From Orientallactaga sibirica (Eukaryota > Chordata > Mammalia > Rodentia > Dipodidae), in the NCBI GenBank assembly GCA_036365145.1, contig JAEOAD010000001.1:105401001-105465000 (forward strand): a DNA stretch of 64,000 bases, written 5' to 3'. This document shows positions 11,464 to 20,352 of the stretch, one piece after another. Position 1 is the stretch's first letter; the number at the start of each line of letters is the position of its first letter. Both the position numbers and the translations under genes were made by a program. A model generated the notes under the pieces. That model made no database searches. It saw only the letters and a list, made by a program, of their open reading frames with translations, and was not told where the DNA came from.

Positions 11464-12043
11464 GTAAGTATTGACCTTGTTCCTGTGTCCTTTATGGGCA
11501 GGGTGTTGAGCTCCGCACTGGCTGTTTGCCTGAGATCAGCCTCACATGCTGGGAGTCCAATGGATGCCCATGTGGGCTCTGGCTTCCTTGTAGAAGGAGA
11601 AAAAGTACACTGGTGGCTTTCTCTGATTGTCCCTCTGCCGATGAGAACAGAGCTCTATTGCACATCCTTGGATAGACTCAGATCTGTGACCATTTTCCCC
11701 ACTACCCACTAAGTGGGACATGTGGAGCTTTGTTCACAAGCAGGACAGAGCCCTCTGAGGTGGGGTCCACTACCACGTGCTTTCCCCCTGCCCTGGGAAA
11801 GTGTCTATTTGTGAAGCTTGAGAGAATGATTTCAGAATCTCCAGCCCCACCCTCTCCACTCCCCAACCTATTTTTGTCCTATGTTCTGGAGTAGGGGAGG
11901 ACTGAAAGTGAACGTGTGTCTTTATTTGAAACTGCCAGGCTTGGATGGGAAAGAAGCAGGGACAGGAGCTCTTGCCTTTGGGGGAGGTTGAGCATGCGGT
12001 CACTTATGGGTGATTTGTATCCATCTGTTTTGTCTCTATCCAG
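11464..12043 (+). other. TCF7L2: TCF7L2 intron 9
   Basis: 580 nt of unique sequence with a consensus GTAAGT donor and TCTCTATCCAG acceptor. An open frame from 11916 runs through the acceptor into exon 10 and is not evidence of a different start. Confidence 0.9.
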
Positions 12044-12203
12044 AAAGCATCAGGACTCCAAAAAGGAAGAAGAAAAGAAGAAACCCCACATAAAGAAACC
12101 CCTTAACGCGTTCATGTTGTATATGAAGGAGATGAGAGCAAAGGTTGTGGCCGAGTGCACGTTGAAAGAAAGCGCGGCCATCAACCAAATTCTTGGGCGC
12201 AGG
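12044..12203 (+). CDS. TCF7L2: TCF7L2 exon 10 (HMG box, first half)
   Basis: 160-nt coding exon between CTCTATCCAG and GTAAGT. It encodes [20 protein letters not shown] and on through [20 protein letters not shown] to INQILGRR. The first part is an acidic/basic leader. From [18 protein letters not shown] onward it is the N-terminal half of the HMG box, the L-shaped three-helix domain that binds the minor groove of CTTTGAT-type sites and bends DNA. Residues [15 protein letters not shown] are the TCF/LEF signature. The exon ends at a codon boundary after GRR. Confidence 0.98.
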
Positions 12204-12581
12204 GTAAGTGGATCCCTTTGCGTGGAGAAGAATAGCAAGAGTAGACCACAGAGGGAACATGTCAGGTGGTCACATGTCCCTTTCCACAGGCCAGTGGAAT
12301 CTTTGAATGGTCGTCATTGGTTAGGACCAGTCATTGTGCGTTCAAATGACATTCAGGACAGTCATAGCCCAGAGAGAGTAAATGAAAGAATGACATAGAT
12401 AACAGATAAGTGTCCTCTGGATTCCTGTCAGTGGTGAGACCCAGCAAGCTGTTGGTATTTGCAAATTGACCATTTTTAGAGGGTCTTCTTAGTCCTCCAA
12501 AGAAACATCCTTCTTCTGTTGGTCATGGTTTAATTTGTGATGTTTTTCATGTCTTTCTCTCTTGTCTGATGTCCCCCCCAG
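12204..12581 (+). other. TCF7L2: TCF7L2 intron 10
   Basis: 378 nt, unique sequence, no repeat. Splits the HMG box between GRR and WHAL. Acceptor is GTCCCCCCCAG. Confidence 0.92.
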
Positions 12582-12689
12582 TGGCATGCATTGTCCAGAG
12601 AAGAGCAAGCGAAATACTACGAGCTGGCCCGGAAGGAGCGACAGCTTCACATGCAGCTCTACCCTGGCTGGTCCGCACGGGATAACTAC
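12582..12689 (+). CDS. TCF7L2: TCF7L2 exon 11 (HMG box, second half)
   Basis: 108-nt, 36-codon exon in phase 0, followed by donor GTAGGT. It encodes [20 protein letters not shown] and [16 protein letters not shown], the second half of the HMG box. The W of WHAL, the [14 protein letters not shown] helix and the [10 protein letters not shown] end are invariant TCF/LEF features. With exon 10 it forms a complete, intact domain with no missing residue. Confidence 0.98.
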
Positions 12690-14825
12690 GTAGGTGGACC
12701 GCTCGTGGGAAGACTCTGTCTGTCCAGATTCATTGTGGATGGTTAATGCCAACTTGAACCAGGCCTCAGGCCCATTCTTTCTGCCTATTTCTGGAATCAT
12801 TCACTTCTGGCCTGCTTTCCCAACTCAACGGTCTTATCCTGGCTTCTGATGTGGCTCTGCCAGAGCATGGTGGTTCCTCAGGGAAAGCAGAGGATGCTGG
12901 TATCCAAGTTTCCAGGCAGGGCCCTAGAGACATTTCAGTGGGCATCCCACTTCTTAGAGAAAAAAAATGGAGTTGTATGATACACTCATAGGTGCTTAAG
13001 TGAAGATTAGGATGCTGGTCGGTGGTAGCTATCATTGGCATGGTTCTATAGAGAAAACCAAGGCAGAGGGAAGGAGGGAGTGTGACTGAGCCTGCAGACT
13101 TAAGAGGAAAATCAAGCAAGCATCTTAGTGCTGCTCACTGAGGGCGCAAGCAAACTCTTCTCCTAGCCAGCATGGGCTCCCTTCCCCTCTCACAAAGGCC
13201 AGGGAGCCAGGAGCGTGTTTGCCTGTCGGGGTCTCTGACTCCACTTTCCCACTGGTGCTACCCTGGGGAGGATGCTTGTGGAAGGATCGAGGTCATTGCG
13301 TCATTGCTGATTGTGACCACACTGCGCACAAGCTGCCGTGGGAACTCAGAATTCAGTTAGATATTTCTACTCTCCCAGGACTTGCCATCCCCGTACCAAG
13401 CTTGACATGGCAGTGTTCCTGAGGGGTGGTGGGTTTCTGCTGCTCTGGCTACCTGTTTCAAGGCCCCTTCCTCTTTTTTTCTTCAGACCTTTTCACCTAG
13501 GAACTAGTTGCCTGCTCCTTGTAGACAGGGAGGAAAGACGATGGACACTCCTGGGCTTCACTGCTGTGTCCCATCCATCTGGGCCTCCCCACCCTCACTA
13601 GCAGCACTAATCTGTACCTCTTGGGAGCTGAGATAGGAAGTGGTGCCATTACCACCTGGATGGTAGGGTGGCATGTCTCCTGCTGAGTTCCCTTGTCATT
13701 AACAGAAGGGCATCATGCAATTGTAGCTGTGTGTGCCATTTGGGACACTTTTCTTTGGGGGCTGAAAGGAAGTGGGGGCTCACTGTGCACCCCACCTGGC
13801 CCCAGGTACAGCTTTAGTAGCAGCAGGTCGAATCTGAGCCTGTCCACTCAGTGTTATCACTTCAGAACAGCTCCTCCCCTGATTTGGACTCAGTAATCCT
13901 TTTTTCCAGCCTTAGCCTCCCTATAGACCCAATACGTTAGTCACCTACAATGGTATCCCAGAGAGGAATTCAGCTTTTATATAGATTCCATAGCCACAGT
14001 AGACATTTGGGTCATCTGGGGGCCTTCATGTGCACCTGCCGGAGTGTGTACTGTGTGCCTTTCACTGTGGGCAATGCAGATGGCGCCTCTGGTCCAGAGT
14101 TGTGCAGTTGTGGAATCTGCTCGAAGGGACAGGACACTGACCTAAGAAGGCTGTGTTTGACTTCCTGGGAGTCATTTAGACAAAGCCCGAGGCTTTTTGT
14201 TTCTGGAAGCTCCAGGAGGGACATGTCCTGACTGCCTGTCACTGCTGCATCCCACAGGTGCTTTGGAGAACAGGGAATTCCTGAGGAGGCTGGAGGAGGG
14301 TTTAGAGGTGGTCTGGATTGAAAGCTGCAGGAACTTGACCTCCTCAAGGCTCCCTGGCAGGTTCTTGTTGTGAAGGCTCATTACAACACGCGTAAACACA
14401 TGCACACTCCTTCCTTGCCTATCCCAGGGGACAGTTTATGGTCAGGAATCTTGGCCCTAAAGCTCTTATGGATTTGATTATGGTGGCAACTTGTTAGTAT
14501 TTCTTCCTAACCAACTTGACCATGGAGGGTCTGCAGATTTTCCTGGGAAGTGTGCTCTGAGCAGTTTTTCAGTAAGTGCCAGCAGGATCCTTTATGCCGT
14601 CACCTTCAGGAAAGAGAATGACATGAAGCTGATACATCTGACTTCTTAGGCTCCATGCATTCTTTAGGACCTGGGAGAAGATAGTTGGGCACCTTAGTAA
14701 GAGCCCACAGACCCTGGCCTTACATCAGAGCATCTCTCCCTGTCACCTTGATGTTAGGAAAAGTAGGTCCCTGCTGTATGCTTTCTCATCTGCTTCCTTT
14801 CCCTAGTTCTCAAGGATCTTCAGCC

Positions 14826-14912
14826 CTCTTCTCTTCTCTTCTCTTCTCTTCTCTTCTCTTCTCTTCTCTTCTCTTCTCTTCTCTTCTTCTCTTCTCTTTC
14901 TTTCTTTCTTTC
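14826..14912. repeat. (CTTCT)n pyrimidine microsatellite
   Basis: About twelve CTTCT pentamer units followed by TTTC units; the + strand is all pyrimidine over some 80 nt. Confidence 0.93.
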
Positions 14913-15769
14913 CATTTAAACAGGAAATGGGCTGACCAGCCTCCCTTATGAATGTCATCATGTCTCCTTCCCATTAAAACACAGCCCCTGGCTCTAGAAA
15001 CCTGAGGTCTGTTCACACGTGGCTAAGTCACCAACACACCACTTCTGGATCTCACACTCCAGGTGTCAGAATGTGCTACAGGGACCTGAAGACCATGAGG
15101 AGGCCCTGGAGTAAGGAGGTGCTAGAGCCCCAAAGGCTGGGCCATTTCTGATGAGCTTTTCTGCTGACACCTCAGCCAGATAGAGGTAGATGCTCTTGCC
15201 CACTGCAAGACAGCCACATGGCATTTGGCTCCATCGTTCTTTCTTTGTGAGCCAAGGAACATAGCATGATCTGGTACACAGCCACACAGAAGGCCACAGC
15301 ACACGTTCCCAATGACACAGGCCCTGTGTCTGCGAAGGGTAAGATGCCCTTCCTGAAACAGGTGTCTGAGGCAACTTCCGAGCCTGACACATCCTCCAGA
15401 TTGTAGCCCATCTATGTACTTCTCTCTTCAGCATCAACTTTACCATCCCATAAGAGCCTGTAGGTAAAAGTGTCAGCAAGAAATCCTCAAGCACACAAGC
15501 ATGTAAGACCACTGGTTTTAATTCACACCAGGCGGCTGCCTCACATGGGCTGGCCTGGTGCTATGATGGGGGAAAGGACTTCTGTAGCCCTTCAATGAGT
15601 CAGGCACTCCCTGCAAACCCCATCATCCCACTCTGCAGGCATTATCCTAGGGGATCCAGGAGAGCCAGGCTGGAGGGTGGCAATGACTTGGTCCAGTCCC
15701 TCACCTTGAGATCTCAAAGAACTTCCATGAAGGGCAGGATTGTACAGAAGTGCCCTGTAGTTCAAGGCT

Positions 15770-15990
15770 GTGGTGCCAAGTCCACCTGGGTTCTCACTCT
15801 GGCCTCTCCCCTTGCTGGCTGTGCCACCTCAGGAACATTACCTAACCTTTCTGCCTCAGTTTCTCCATCTCTAACATGGGAGTGGTGGCAGTGCAGTCAC
15901 TGTGTAGGGTTGTTGAGAGAAGCCAAGGACTAAGTTGGAATCATGCCTGGCAGACCTAGTATGTGTTCCACAAATGCTGGCCATTATTAT
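15770..15990 (+). repeat. MIR SINE (ancient)
   Basis: Text such as CTTTCTGCCTCAGTTTCTCC, ATGGGAGTGGTGGCAGTG, AGGGTTGTTGAGAGA and a 3' part near GCCTGGCAGACCTAGTATGT follows the mammalian MIR consensus in order, with divergence expected of an old element. Confidence 0.8.
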
Positions 15991-16087
15991 TTAAGTGGCT
16001 GTTATAATGAGGAGCTAGCTGTTATAATGATTCATAATTTTAATAATTGCTAGGAGCAAGCCATTATAATGAGTGTGACAGTATGTA

Positions 16088-16345
16088 TTATACAGATGGT
16101 CCCCAACTTGCCATGGTTGAACTTAACAATTTTTCAACTTCATGGTGGTTTGAAAGCATATGCATATGACCAATTTGTGCTTCACTTTCAGTGAAATGCC
16201 CAACAAACGATAGGAGCCATTCAATAGTTTATTATAAACATGTTTCCTGTCAGATGGCTTTACCCACCTGTAGGCTACTTTTATTGCTCGGGGTACTGTT
16301 AAAGCTGGCTAAGCTAAGTTGTGATGTTGGAAGGAACAAGTGAGT
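16088..16345 (+). repeat. Fossil DNA-transposon-like repeat
   Basis: The order GATGGTCCCCAACTTGCCAT, GGTTGAACTTAACAATTTTT, then TTATTATAAACATG and CACCTGTAGGCTACTTTTAT resembles a widespread old mammalian repeat that I associate with Tc/mariner-type fossils. The family name is uncertain. Confidence 0.5.
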
Positions 16346-16427
16346 ATTCCAAGGAAGCTAGCCATTAGTGAGGTCATGGGTTCTCAGTGGAATTTATTGG
16401 TAAATACACCTTTGAATTATATTTCTT

Positions 16428-16636
16428 TTTTTTATTTATTTTAAAGCGACAGACAGCGAAAGAGGCAGATAGATAGAGAATGGGCGTGCCAGGGCCTCCA
16501 GCCCCTGCAAACAAACTCCAGATGCATGCACCCCCTCATGCATCTGGCTTACGTGGGTCCTGGGGAATCGAGCCTCTAACCGAGGTCCTTAGACTTCACA
16601 GGCAAGCACTTAACTGCCAAGCCAACTCTCCAGCCC
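16428..16636 (-). repeat. B2-superfamily SINE (DIP-like)
   Basis: On + it reads from a T-rich TTTATTTATTTTAAAG through GAATGGGCGTGCCAGGGCCT to GCCAACTCTCCAGCCC. Reverse-orientation full-length copy. Confidence 0.88.
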
Positions 16637-16764
16637 GAATTATGATGTTTGGGCCTGTTGGGATGCCACACTATCATTATTGGGTCAGACAGAGGAGAGA
16701 AGGGCACACTTACCATCTCTTAGGGACCTAGAGACCATAGGGATGACCTGGAGCAAGGGTGTAC

Positions 16765-16836
16765 AGTATTGCAATACTGGAGATTGAACCTAGGGCCTTA
16801 TCCATGCTAGGCAAGTGTTCTACCACTGAGCCCCAG
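16765..16836 (-). repeat. ID/B4-type SINE fragment
   Basis: Contains GGAGATTGAACCTAGGGCCT and GGCAAGTGTTCTACCACTGA, the complement of the ID/tRNA-type head. Confidence 0.6.
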
Positions 16837-16908
16837 TTATGAAAGGAATCAGGATGATTCCTGTTCTGTTTTGCTTCTCATCACCCCAGCTTTTTAAAAC
16901 CAAAGCTT

Positions 16909-17066
16909 GGGCTGGAGAGATGGCTTAGCGGTTAAGGTGCTTGCTTGCGAATCCTAAGGACCTAGGTTTGATTCCTCAGAACCCACAGAAGCCAGATGCC
17001 CATGGTGGCGCACACATTCTCTCTCTTCTCTCTTTCTCTAATAAGTAAAGGAAAAAAAAATAAAAT
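16909..17066 (+). repeat. B2-superfamily SINE (DIP-like), shortened
   Basis: Starts TTGGGCTGGAGAGATGGCTT, has GGTTTGATTCCTCAGAACCC (B box-like), lacks part of the central body and ends in AAAAAAAAATAAAATG. Confidence 0.85.
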
Positions 17067-17614
17067 GAAAGCTTACAGTACAGCTCCAAGGGAAGCCCCT
17101 CTCACAGTGATGAACCTCTGAACTCAGAACAGCACCACTCTGGCCTCCATAAGTGACAGTTGACTGGGGCAAGCAGGGGCAGCTCTAAGCTGTTGAAGGC
17201 ATCGCAAGCTCTCTGCCTGACCTGTGCTCACACTGCCTCCTGCCCTGGTTCCCCACACCTCCCTGAATCATCCTCACCTCCTTCTCACCTTCCCTTACCT
17301 CCCTGAATTATCCTCACCTCCTTCTCTTCCCTTTTATGGAATCGGATGCTGTGGGTCAGAGTTGAAGATGGACAGAGGCCCTGAGTTCTTTTCTACCCCC
17401 TAATCCCTTCTACTCAGAATCGTGTGTCCCTCCAGCCAGGCACAGCTCAAGGACATCTGGTTTCAGGAGTGGCAGGTTGGACAGACTTGGTAGATAGGTG
17501 TAGGTGGTATGAAAGGCCAGTCCCCTCCTCCACCTTCTCCCTCTAGGTGAACCTAGATGTCTTCTTCCTGTGTGTTTCTTCAACTGATTTTCTGCATTTC
17601 ATCTGTTCATCTAG

Positions 17615-17663
17615 GGGAAGAAGAAAAAGAGGAAAAGGGACAAGCAGCCGGGCGAGACCAATG
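17615..17663 (+). CDS. TCF7L2: TCF7L2 exon 12 (basic tail / NLS)
   Basis: 49-nt coding exon between TTCATCTAG and GTAAGT. It encodes GKKKKRKRDKQPGETN plus one base. The KKKKRKRDK cluster immediately after the HMG box is the TCF/LEF basic tail that acts as nuclear localisation signal and helps DNA bending. It ends in phase 1, so it can join exon 13, 14, 15 or 16, or directly exon 17, where phase 1 leads to a short GEKKSAFATYKV-type tail. Confidence 0.97.
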
Positions 17664-18238
17664 GTAAGTGACAATTGACAGGATGAGGAAGAAGCAGTAG
17701 TCAGAGGGCCACTCTGATGTCAGGCTTCCATGTGGGGGAGGCAGGAGAATTCAAGGCCAGGACATTAGGGGAGGGAGCCCATCTTAGCCAGCCTTTTTGT
17801 TTATGCATTTTAATTAATTGCTTCATGACTGCCCTTTTAAAGCTAGTAGCATCCATTGTTGCATGAAAAAGCACATTGTAATTCTAGCGGAATGTGTTTT
17901 TGAATAACTGCAAAGCCTGTAACTGGAGAGCCAGCGGTAGGCATGCCTCTGCCAGGGGGGTTTAGACAGTCTGCTTACTTTGTATGTGTCTGAGAAGGGA
18001 TGACAAGGGGACTGAGGGGGAAGGTGTGTATGTGTGTGAGTGCTGGGTATTAACTGGGCTGTTCCTGAATGTTCTGATGCATGCCTTTACAGTGGTAAAT
18101 TGCACCCATTTTAAATTAAGGAGGTTTGTCATTCTCTAGAAGAAATTAGAAATACTGCATAGGCAATCTCAGAAGACCAGGCTTTTACAAACAAACATAC
18201 ATTTTGAAGACTTTGTATAATTTGTTCTTTTTTTTCAG
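17664..18238 (+). other. TCF7L2: TCF7L2 intron 12
   Basis: 575 nt, unique. Contains a TGCATG hexamer at 18078-18083 (Rbfox-type RNA motif) 155 nt before exon 13, and a GCATG at 17941. The acceptor is a long T run ending CAG. Confidence 0.85.
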
Positions 18239-18289
18239 AACACAGCGAATGTTTCCTAAACCCTTGCCTTTCACTTCCTCCGATTACAG
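18239..18289 (+). CDS. TCF7L2: TCF7L2 exon 13 (optional 51-nt cassette)
   Basis: 51-nt exon after TTTTTTTTCAG and before the donor GTGCTG. It encodes EHSECFLNPCLSLPPIT with split codons at both ends (G|AA and ACA G|). Length is a multiple of three, so inclusion or skipping does not change the frame downstream. The donor is weak at +3 to +6, which suits a regulated cassette. The peptide is known from TCF7L2 isoforms. Direct splicing 13 to 17 gives the tail ITGEKKSAFATYKV. Confidence 0.93.
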
Positions 18290-19531
18290 GTGCTGGTGTC
18301 ATTTTGAGTCATTAAAATAGTTGATAAACTGTTTTTTAATTTTTCTTGCCATTATAGTTTTATTAACATTGAACACGTATGACATTTGAACATTCTTAAA
18401 ATGACCATCTACATGGTTTCATGTGTTTCGGTAGATGTTATTTTTTTTCAGTTGCTTTTTTTTTTTAATTTAATTTAACTTCTGTTTTGTTTATTTATTT
18501 TTCCCATAACAGTTGTTTAAGCAGCAATGACAGTGGTTTAGAGCTGAACTAACTGTGCAAATTGAATATGCAGTATTTCTTTAAAAGAGACTGGTAAAAA
18601 AAGAAAAATGGAAGGAATTCAGTAATAAACCTCCTTAATCTAATGGCATTTTTTCATTGCTCCCACTAAGTTTGCTCACGCCAGCATGCATCCGCAGTAT
18701 GATTACTTTTTTCTTTTGCTTTTAGTTTTATTTTGTTTTATTTTTTCTTTCCTTTGCTTTTCTGCTCACCATTAGCAAACCCGCTAGCATTTTACTACCG
18801 TGCCTGCTTCCATGCTGCTGTGAGCTCCTAACCCTAACAGCTCATTTCATACAGCCTGTTCACTCTCATCTGTTCCTCTCCATATTAATGAAAAGAGATT
18901 AAAAAGAAAGGGAAAACGTTCCAAAAGCTGCAATATCCCAATATCCACAACCTTTTTCTTTTCTTTCTTTCTGTTTTATTTTCATTTCGTTCTGTTTTTA
19001 TTTGTAGTTTTTTTTCTTTTGAAAACTGTTGTATTCTAAGAGGAAAAAAGCATGTTACAGACTTAATTCCCTCCTCCGCTTTATTTTCTTCTTTAAGAAA
19101 AAGAAGATTGAGAGAGTAAATTTTAAAAAGGGGAAAGCAGAACTGAAAAACCAAAACTGAAAAAAAAATTGAAAAAGCAAGTTCTTGGTATTTAATTTCC
19201 CTTGGTCGGCTCGAACCGAAACTGGGACAGTCCTTAATAAGGGATACTGCAGCTTTATTTGCCACAGCTAATGTCACAAGTTGAATGAGAATGTGTTTTT
19301 TTTTTAATCTATTTTTTTTTTAAAGAAAGTTTTTAAAAAAACGAAAGTCAGTATTTTGTCATTAGTAACCAGGTCATTGATTTATTCCCTTTTTTATTTT
19401 TATTTTTTTCTTATTTGTATCTCTCTCCCCCCTCCCCTCCCTTTCCCCCTTCTCTCTCTCTCCTCTCTTCCTCTCTCTCCCTTTCTCCCACGTCCTCCTC
19501 CTCTGCTCGCTCCTTTCTTGAACTCATTCAG
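18290..19531 (+). other. TCF7L2: TCF7L2 intron 13
   Basis: 1.24 kb with no SINE. It has many T runs and TTTTATTTT tracts, a GCATGC at 18684 and GCATG at 19050, and a long pyrimidine stretch from about 19420 to 19510 before the acceptor. The density of U-rich and GCAUG elements suggests splicing control sequence. Confidence 0.8.
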
Positions 19532-19604
19532 ACCTGAGCGCTCCTAAGAAATGCCGAGCGCGCTTTGGCCTTGATCAACAGAATAACTGGTGCGGCCCTT
19601 GCAG
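19532..19604 (+). CDS. TCF7L2: TCF7L2 exon 14 (C-clamp, CRARF form)
   Basis: 73-nt exon after AACTCATTCAG and before GTGTGT. In the main frame it encodes [20 protein letters not shown] and CGPC, then a split R into exon 17 (RRKKKCVRYIQG). The cysteines of [13 protein letters not shown] and RRKKKC make the C-clamp, a zinc-type auxiliary DNA-binding module that recognises helper GC-rich sites next to Wnt response elements. Its 73-nt length (one more than a multiple of three) sets exon 17 to the long frame. It is homologous to exon 15. Confidence 0.95.
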
Positions 19605-20279
19605 GTGTGTATAGTCTCCCAGATTCGCTGTGCTGGTTTGCAGCTGGTCTCTTCCATTCTTTTCCCCCTCTGGCCTCTTGCTTTGTAGCTCTGTGTGTGG
19701 ATCATAGGAGACACGAGGGAGCGGGACACTGCCAATGTGTGGGCTCAGTGAGGGGTGTGCGTGTTTGCCCGCTGCTGCTAGCCAAAATGCCACTGTAAAA
19801 CAGTGTGTGTGCCTCCTCGGGGCTGCCACTCAGCTCCCAGTGTGCCCTCTTCCAGGGAATGTTGCCTGCCAACCCCCCTGCCTTGTGACAGCCCGGGATC
19901 CTCATCCTGGCCTAGGTAGAAGCCAATGACGTCACCTTCTCCCCTCCTCTTCTCTCTCTGTTTTTGTTTATTTTTCATTGTTATTTTTGTTTGGTTTGGT
20001 TTGATTTCTGGTTGGTTTTTTTTTTGTTTGTTTTTTGTTTTTTTTTGGTGTGTGTGTGTGTATATGTGTGTGTGTTTTATTGTTTTATTTGATTTACTTT
20101 TCATTTGACTCATAGAAGTCCTTTCCTTTCATGCCCTTGATGAGAAAAGATTGTCAAGTAGAACCAAGGTGATGAGAAGACAGTAGCTGAGGTCTCACAT
20201 CCAGCCGAGCAAGACCCACCATTGTGTTGTGTTTTTTTTTGTTTTTTGTTTTTTTTTTGTGTTTACCTTATGCTAACAG
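19605..20279 (+). other. TCF7L2: TCF7L2 intron 14
   Basis: 675 nt separating the two homologous exons, with long TTTTGTTTTT and TGTGTGTG tracts at 19965-20100 and 20226-20262. No branch-distance constraint that would force exclusive splicing is seen. Confidence 0.82.
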
Positions 20280-20352
20280 ATGCAAATACTCCAAAGAAGT
20301 GTCGGGCACTGTTCGGGCTTGACCGACAGACTTTATGGTGCAAACCCTGCAG
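20280..20352 (+). CDS. TCF7L2: TCF7L2 exon 15 (alternative C-clamp, CRALF form)
   Basis: 73-nt exon after TATGCTAACAG and before GTACAT. Replacing exon 14 it encodes DANTPKKCRALFGLDRQTLW and CKPC, again with a split R into exon 17. The pattern KKCRA-FGLD-Q-WC-PC is shared with exon 14, so the pair arose by exon duplication. CRALF instead of CRARF changes one basic residue of the C-clamp. If both exons are included, the frame shifts and reads CKYSKEVSGTVRA then TGA at 20320-20322, giving a short protein without C-clamp completion or CtBP sites. That short tail matches a TCF7L2 isoform I remember. Confidence 0.93.

Larger units (their letters stand above)
12690..17614 (+). other. TCF7L2: TCF7L2 intron 11
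   Basis: 4.9-kb intron. 12690-14820 and 14915-15765 are unique sequence without a gene. The 3' third carries a CTTCT microsatellite, a MIR, a DNA-transposon fossil, two B2-type SINEs and an ID fragment, listed separately. 17070-17600 is unique C-rich sequence. The acceptor is TTCATCTAG. Confidence 0.8.

Noticed and set aside
11916..12398. 160-codon open frame on + that includes the HMG-box start
   Set aside because: It is exon 10 with intron read-through on both sides; splice signals and the TCF7L2 protein show the true boundaries.
15066..15512. 148-codon open frame on - in intron 11
   Set aside because: No recognisable domain and other overlapping frames of similar length exist on the same stretch.
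16909..17066. SINE heads as possible tRNA genes (also other copies)
   Set aside because: They keep A/B box-like text but the cloverleaf is not intact and each is followed by a SINE body and A-rich tail.
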